In this document: in pieces, positions 63,006-64,000 of the stretch
How positions within the stretch are numbered: the stretch's first letter is position 1
Layout: each line of letters begins with the position of its first letter
The notes under the pieces: model-generated
What the model was told of the DNA's origin: nothing
Seen by the model: the letters and a program-made list of their open reading frames with translations, nothing else
The model's database searches: none
Program-made: the position numbers and the translations under genes
Assembly (NCBI RefSeq): GCF_904846685.1
Contig: NZ_CAJHBQ010000004.1
Span: forward strand, 124,001 to 188,000
Reading direction: 5' to 3'
Length of the DNA stretch: 64,000 nucleotides
Source of the DNA: Psychrobacter submarinus
Lineage (GTDB): Bacteria > Pseudomonadota > Gammaproteobacteria > Pseudomonadales > Moraxellaceae

Positions 63006-63554
63006 ATGTATCCTTACTTGCGTTACACTAAGTCGATCGTTGATGCGTTTATCACTAATAAAAAAGCTCAACCGTTAGCGTTTGAACAGGTCAGCGAAGT
63101 CACTGTACGCTGTAGTATTACCGATATCGATCCGATGTTTGAGATGAATAATGGCCGTGTATTGACCGTCTATGATATTGGCCGTACAGATTTTATCATT
63201 CGCACGGGGCTTGCCAAGCAGCTGCTAAAGAACCGTTGGGGTATGGTAGTGGCAGGCAGCACCATTCAATACCGTAAGCGTATCCGCCTGTTTGATAAAG
63301 TGACCATTAAGACGCAGCTCGTCGGTATAGATGAGCGCTGGCTCTATCTTGAGCATTCGATGTGGGTTAAAGGCAAACCTTGTTCCTCGGTGCTATTACG
63401 CACGGGCGTCACCAAAGGCGGCAAAGTCATTGAAACCGCCAAAGTGTTAAAGGCGTTAGGTGAGCCTAATTTAGTCATGTCACCTGAGCCATGGGTGCAA
63501 GAGTGGATAGCGTCCAATAAGGATCATCGTTGGCCGCCGATGGCTAAGGACTAA
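63006..63554 (+). CDS. Thioesterase-like (hot-dog fold) protein
   Basis: This 182-residue protein has the hot-dog acyl-CoA thioesterase pattern: SEVTVRCSITDIDPMFEMNNGRVLTVYDIGRTDFIIRTGL (the D-x-x-x-x-M-N-N-x-x motif at the active helix), then STIQYRKRIRLFDKVTIKTQLVGIDERWLYLEHSMW. It resembles THEM6-like proteins. The substrate is unknown. It lies right after the YheT-like hydrolase, and a truncated second copy of itself follows. Confidence 0.82.
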   Translation: MYPYLRYTKSIVDAFITNKKAQPLAFEQVSEVTVRCSITDIDPMFEMNNGRVLTVYDIGRTDFIIRTGLAKQLLKNRWGMVVAGSTIQYRKRIRLFDKVTIKTQLVGIDERWLYLEHSMWVKGKPCSSVLLRTGVTKGGKVIETAKVLKALGEPNLVMSPEPWVQEWIASNKDHRWPPMAKD

Positions 63555-63617
63555 AATACTCTACGATAAGTCTCTGACTACCTTATCCTCCTTTACCTTA
63601 AGCTTTGAGAGCAGACC

Positions 63618-63761
63618 ATGTACCCCTTTATTCGTCATACCGTCTCACTTATACAAGCTGTTTCGCAAGTCAAAAAGGGTCAGAGGCTAGCCTTAAATGA
63701 GGTCAGTGAAATTGAGTTTCGCTGTCAGTTGACGGAATATCTTCTAAATCATATAGTCTAG
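63618..63761 (+). pseudogene. Truncated paralogue of the thioesterase-like gene
   Basis: The frame MYPFIRHTVSLIQAVSQVKK continues to NEVSEIEFRCQLTE. It aligns without gaps with residues 1-40 of the preceding protein (MYPYLRYTKSIVDAFITNKK...SEVTVRCSITD). After about 63738 the similarity ends and the frame stops at TAG 63759-63761. The sequence after the break belongs to a different, minus-strand ORF, so this is a tandem duplicate cut by an insertion or deletion. Confidence 0.8.
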
Positions 63762-63861
63762 ACAAAAACGCGGTTTCATCTAATCTTCCAGCCCAATCAA
63801 TACCTTCTACCTGCATAGCATCGAATATATGACGTCGAGTGATTTGAGTTATTTTGTTCAT
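63703..63861 (-). pseudogene. Fragment resembling the N-terminus of an AbiJ-type abortive-infection protein
   Basis: The minus-strand frame reads MNKITQITRRHIFDAMQVEG then IDWAGRLDETAFLSRLYDLE and DIPSTDS before running into thioesterase antisense sequence (ETQFH, stop). The pattern I-T-x-I-T-R-R-x-I-F-D, W-x-G-R-L-x-E-x-x-F-L-x-R-L-Y-D-L and P-S-T-D-S is, from memory, that of AbiJ N-terminal domain 3 (AbiJ-NTD3), fused to HEPN-type toxins in phage defence. Only about 47 residues remain, so it is a remnant. The ribosome binding site is weak. The identification is by eye. Confidence 0.5.
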
Positions 63862-63917
63862 GAGATTCTAAATTCTTTCAAGTTTATAGGTTTAATTATA
63901 TCGGTTTGGAACACTCA

Positions 63918-63962
63918 ACTACAAAACCGTAGTCAAACATATTGACTACGGTTTTGTAGTCA
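63918..63962. repeat. Nested perfect palindrome upstream of the AbiJ-like fragment
   Basis: ACTACAAAACCGTAGTCA (63918-63935) and TGACTACGGTTTTGTAGT (63943-63960) are perfect 18-bp inverted repeats around AACATAT. Each arm is also a smaller hairpin (ACTAC..GTAGT and TTGACTAC..GTAGTCAA). This could be a pair of operator sites or a mutually exclusive hairpin switch between the minus-strand fragment and a plus-strand gene. Confidence 0.7.
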
Positions 63963-63989
63963 AATTCTGTAAAAGTAGTAGAGGTTGAC

Positions 63990-64000
63990 ATGGGAAGCAG
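63990..64000 (+). CDS. Possible start of a plus-strand gene running out of the window
   Basis: ATG at 63990 follows an AGAGGT Shine-Dalgarno with correct spacing. Only three codons (M-G-S) are visible, so the existence of the gene is an inference from the ribosome binding site and the upstream palindrome. Confidence 0.3.

Overview
The window looks like chromosome of a Psychrobacter-type gammaproteobacterium (Moraxellaceae). The support is the moderate G+C content, the protein sequences, the pilB-pilC-pilD-coaE cluster, and the repeat families between genes, some of which I recognise from memory as Psychrobacter dispersed repeats. This placement is inference; no search was run. Most of the window is ordinary housekeeping sequence.

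Layout. 1-8.1 kb: the end of a possible priA, a haloalkane dehalogenase, a long disordered acidic/lysine-rich protein, glutaminase, pnp, rpsO, two tiny charged proteins and a DJ-1/PfpI protein. 8.4-17.5 kb: the classic gammaproteobacterial translation/transcription block on the minus strand, in transcription order tpiA, secG, tRNA-Leu(GAG), initiator tRNA-fMet, rimP, nusA, infB, rbfA, truB, then rpsO and pnp. 18-23.8 kb: type IV pilus assembly (pilB, pilC, pilD), coaE and rlmB. 24-33.4 kb: ppnP, recN, a YqgE-like protein, ruvX, tusA, two methyltransferases, xerD and a broken mgtC. 33.5-40 kb: the LPS exporter pair lptF/lptG, divergent from pepA-holC, then sstT. 40-52 kb: cbpA/cbpM, an RlpA-like protein, an ABC-F ATPase, erpA, gshA, dsbB, an NlpE-like lipoprotein, mpl, a YeaQ-like protein and def. 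52-63.6 kb: a fold-III ornithine/lysine decarboxylase, a complete IS5-family insertion sequence with a frameshifted transposase, a secretin-like periplasmic protein, dapB, dnaJ, a DsbC-like isomerase with what looks like a doubled N-domain, rsuA, yigZ, yheT and a thioesterase.

The right edge (about 63.7 kb onward) is a junction. A second thioesterase copy stops after about 40 codons and runs into a truncated minus-strand ORF resembling the N-terminus of AbiJ-type abortive-infection proteins. This is followed by a nested perfect palindrome and the possible start of another gene.

The most interesting signals are not genes. (1) Five ParB/parS-like 16-mers lie between 42.7 and 61.9 kb, two of them with the perfect palindrome GTTTCACGTGAAAC. 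(2) There are two families of small TIR-bounded, transposase-less elements. One (TATAGTC ends) interrupts mgtC, and removing 105 bp there restores the expected protein motif. The other has TAGGGCGTGT ends. (3) The defence-like junction lies at the right end. (4) The initiator tRNA has a U1:U72 mismatch in place of the C1:A72 of E. coli.
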